Shown here: positions 4,865 to 6,583 of the stretch, piece after piece
Position numbering within the stretch: the stretch's first letter is position 1
Layout: every line of letters begins with the position of its first letter
Assembly: GCA_023141075.1 (NCBI GenBank)
Contig: JAGLKL010000076.1
Coordinates: 1-6,583 of the forward strand
Source of the DNA: Alphaproteobacteria bacterium
Lineage (GTDB): Bacteria > Pseudomonadota > Alphaproteobacteria > Micavibrionales > Micavibrionaceae
DNA length: 6,583 nt
Reading direction: 5' to 3'
Position numbers and translations under genes: made by a program
Notes under the pieces: generated by a model
What the model was told of the DNA's origin: nothing
Seen by the model: the letters and a program-made list of their open reading frames with translations, nothing else
Database searches by the model: none

Positions 4865-6371
4865 AATTTTGCGCCACAAAGCGCTCCAGAATGCGTACGC
4901 CAAAGCCTGTACCATATTTAGGCACAATATCCTTATCCTTTTTGATCCAAGCCGTACCCGCTATGTCCATATGCGCCCAAGCCGTACCTTCCTCAATAAA
5001 ATGCCAGAGAAAACCCGCAGCCGTGCATGAACCGGCGGCTCTCGACTTAGACATGTTCTGTACGTCAGTGATCGTCCCTTCCATTTCTTCTTTCCAGACT
5101 TTGTCCAATGGCATACGCCAGAGCGCTTCCCCCGTGTCTTTCCCGGCATGTTCAAGCTGTCCCCATAATGTTTCATCACTGACAAATGTTCCGCAATATT
5201 CATGACCCAAAGCAACAACTATTGCTCCCGTCAACGTTGCCAGATCAATCACCAGATTTGGCTTATACACGTCCTGTACGTATTCAAGCGCATCAGCAAG
5301 CACCAGACGCCCCTCTGCATCTGTATTAAGAACCTCAATCGTTTTCCCGCTATAAGAGGTAATAATATCCGCCGGACGGTATGCACGCGCTGAAGGCATA
5401 TTTTCCACTAAACCGACAATGCCCACGACATTCACCTTGGCCTTGCGTGCCGCCAGTGCACTAATCAGCCCGACCACAGATGCCGAACCACCCATATCCA
5501 TTTTCATCTCTTCCATGCCTGCTCCGGGCTTTAAGGATATCCCACCGGTATCAAACGTCACCCCCTTACCAACAAAAGCCAACGGCGCATCATTGGAAGG
5601 TTTGTCCCCGCGCCAGCGCATAATTACCATTCTCGGCGCGTTATCAGAGCCCTGTCCGACGGCCAAAAGCGCACCCATGCCAAGCTTTTTCATCTTCTTC
5701 TCATCAAGAATTTCCACCTCAACACCAAGCGGTTTGAGATGAGTCTTGATTCTCTTTGCATATGCATCCGGGTAAAGCGCGTTAGGAGGTTCGTTAACCA
5801 GATCACGTGCCAGACATATACCTTCGATCACGCAGGATTCTTTAGCATACAAATCTTTTGCACGCGTTGTGTCAAAAAGGACAAAATGCACTTTAGCCAA
5901 ATTTTTCTTTTTTAGCTCGTCCTCATCTTTTTCCTCGTTTTTTGATTTATATTGTTCGAATTTATAAGCACGTAGCACCGCCCCGGTAGCAATATGGACA
6001 GCAACCTCGCCGGCATCGATCAAATCATTATCGACAAAAAACTCAAAACCCTCGATATTCTTACCGTCAAGCGCCGCAACAAGCTTCCCGCCAAGCTTTT
6101 CTGCCTTAATGTTGTCAATCTCGTCTTTATCTCCACAACCAAGCAGAATCACGTAACTATAAGGCGCATCTTCTGGCAACATTAGCAATTCGGCCTGACC
6201 GAAACCACCGGTAAAACTTTTGCTCTTTTCCAGCACATGATCGATAAAGCCTTTTACCTCGTAGTTAAGAGAGGACACCGGTGGGCTTGGCTCCTTGCCT
6301 TTATAAAAACAAATCACGGCTGCATCGACTTTTTTTAAAGGCGCCTTAGAAAATGAAATATCCAGAGTCAT
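4851..6371 (-). CDS. pepA: Leucyl aminopeptidase (cytosol aminopeptidase, M17)
   Basis: This cytosolic two-metal peptidase removes N-terminal residues from peptides; relatives form hexamers, and E. coli PepA also binds DNA in Xer recombination and represses carAB. The 506-residue product has full family length. The N-terminal macro-like domain covers about 1-165 and carries a lysine/glutamate-rich insert (140-157). The catalytic domain contains NEPPNALYP (193-201), GKGVTFDTGG (268-277), the helix MKMDMGGSASV and the family signature NTDAEGRL (349-356). Predicted metal ligands are K269, D274, D292, D351 and E353, with K281 and R355 as catalytic residues; each is one position earlier than in E. 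coli, so the active site is intact. The ATG at 6369-6371 has AGGA (6379-6382) 7 bases upstream. It is the first gene of the pepA-aminomutase-holC unit. Whether it binds DNA cannot be told from the sequence. Confidence 0.96.
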   Translation of the reverse strand: MTLDISFSKAPLKKVDAAVICFYKGKEPSPPVSSLNYEVKGFIDHVLEKSKSFTGGFGQAELLMLPEDAPYSYVILLGCGDKDEIDNIKAEKLGGKLVAALDGKNIEGFEFFVDNDLIDAGEVAVHIATGAVLRAYKFEQYKSKNEEKDEDELKKKNLAKVHFVLFDTTRAKDLYAKESCVIEGICLARDLVNEPPNALYPDAYAKRIKTHLKPLGVEVEILDEKKMKKLGMGALLAVGQGSDNAPRMVIMRWRGDKPSNDAPLAFVGKGVTFDTGGISLKPGAGMEEMKMDMGGSASVVGLISALAARKAKVNVVGIVGLVENMPSARAYRPADIITSYSGKTIEVLNTDAEGRLVLADALEYVQDVYKPNLVIDLATLTGAIVVALGHEYCGTFVSDETLWGQLEHAGKDTGEALWRMPLDKVWKEEMEGTITDVQNMSKSRAAGSCTAAGFLWHFIEEGTAWAHMDIAGTAWIKKDKDIVPKYGTGFGVRILERFVAQNYEQS

Positions 6372-6414
6372 GTTATTTTCCTAACAAGTAATAATAATTG
6401 CGTTGGCCATGGGC

Positions 6415-6455
6415 TGTCCCTAGTATAATCTACTGAAGCAAAATGACTAGGGTCA
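6415..6455. repeat. Inverted repeat framing the pepA promoter
   Basis: TGTCCCTAGT (6415-6424) and ACTAGGGTCA (6446-6455) are reverse complements except for one T-T mismatch, separated by 21 bases. The arms are centred about 31 bases apart, close to three helical turns, and each overlaps one predicted promoter element. This fits an operator pair, but remnants of an insertion-element terminal repeat would look similar. Confidence 0.5.
6422..6449 (-). promoter_or_regulatory. Candidate pepA operon promoter
   Basis: On the minus strand a TATACT -10 element (6422-6427) lies 16 bases from TAGTCA (6444-6449), a four-of-six match to the -35 consensus. This would give a leader of about 45 bases before the pepA start. 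The two elements sit inside the two arms of the inverted repeat at 6415-6455. Confidence 0.4.
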
Positions 6456-6480
6456 GGATCTATTAATTATGTACAATTCT

Positions 6481-6580
6481 GTTTAAATTTACAGGTAAAG
6501 GATCGATTTTTTGGTTCGTAGGACATGCCGAAGCATATTCAAGAGACAAAAAAGATGATAATTTGCCTGTAAATTTAAAC
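6481..6580. repeat. About 100-base imperfect palindrome
   Basis: The outer arms GTTTAAATTTACAGG (6481-6495) and its exact reverse complement (6566-6580) give 15 perfect pairs; one mismatch then AAA/TTT extends this to 18 of 19 (6481-6499 with 6562-6580). Further in, a TTTTTTG run (about 6507-6513) faces CAAAAAA (about 6546-6552), and the tip is ATGC-CGAA-GCAT. The unit contains no reading frame. It lies in the gap upstream of pepA and ends 3 bases before the window edge. A non-autonomous miniature element, a REP-type palindrome or a structured RNA are all possible. Confidence 0.7.
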
Positions 6581-6583
6581 CCG

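Noticed and set aside
4562..4921. Plus-strand 119-residue frame spanning the aminomutase/pepA junction
   Set aside because: It is antisense to two well-supported genes and has no recognisable features.
4865..4927. Longer start for the aminomutase at 4927
   Set aside because: The extra 21 residues are coded by pepA's last codons in another frame. The internal ATG at 4864 gives the overlap usual in coupled genes.
6514..6536. GGTTCG segment as a tRNA T-arm
   Set aside because: There is no acceptor, D or anticodon stem around it; the bases are explained by the larger palindrome.
1..6583. CRISPR array, insertion sequence gene, toxin-antitoxin or defence system
   Set aside because: No regularly spaced direct repeats, transposase motifs or paired toxin-like frames were found on either strand.

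Overview
The window looks like chromosomal DNA from an alphaproteobacterium with moderate to low GC content. No rRNA or other taxonomic marker is present. The placement rests on three points: a HolC and a PheA that read like alphaproteobacterial members (PheA has ESY where many homologues have ESRP in the ACT domain), a KamA-type radical SAM protein of the kind found in that class, and a sequence matching the core of the CtrA box, TTAA-N7-TTAA. An assignment below class level is not justified.

Layout from left to right. Positions 1-971 (minus strand) hold the N-terminal 323 residues of the DNA translocase FtsK, cut by the window edge. Positions 972-1417 are a divergent, AT-rich intergenic region with a likely ftsK promoter, three consecutive hairpin-forming inverted repeats and a CtrA-like box. 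Positions 1418-1732 (plus strand) encode a small basic protein of unknown function. Convergent to it, 1774-2112 (minus) encodes a 112-residue protein built from two copies of a 56-residue unit. Positions 2250-3119 (minus) are prephenate dehydratase. A degenerate palindromic repeat lies between that gene and the next one upstream. Positions 3264-6371 (minus) form a tight three-gene unit: leucyl aminopeptidase pepA, then a lysine 2,3-aminomutase family protein whose start overlaps the pepA stop, then holC, the DNA polymerase III chi subunit, 8 bases further on. The last 200 bases carry a probable pepA promoter framed by an inverted repeat, and a roughly 100-base imperfect palindrome that reaches almost to the window end.

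The genes are mostly housekeeping: chromosome segregation (FtsK), replication clamp-loader contact (HolC), protein or peptide turnover (PepA), phenylalanine synthesis (PheA) and a lysine-related radical enzyme. No mobile-element gene, CRISPR array, tRNA or defence system is visible. The parts that ordinary annotation does not explain are the intergenic palindromes, the CtrA-like box before an unknown gene, the tandem-duplicated small protein, and the aminomutase placed inside the pepA-holC pair.
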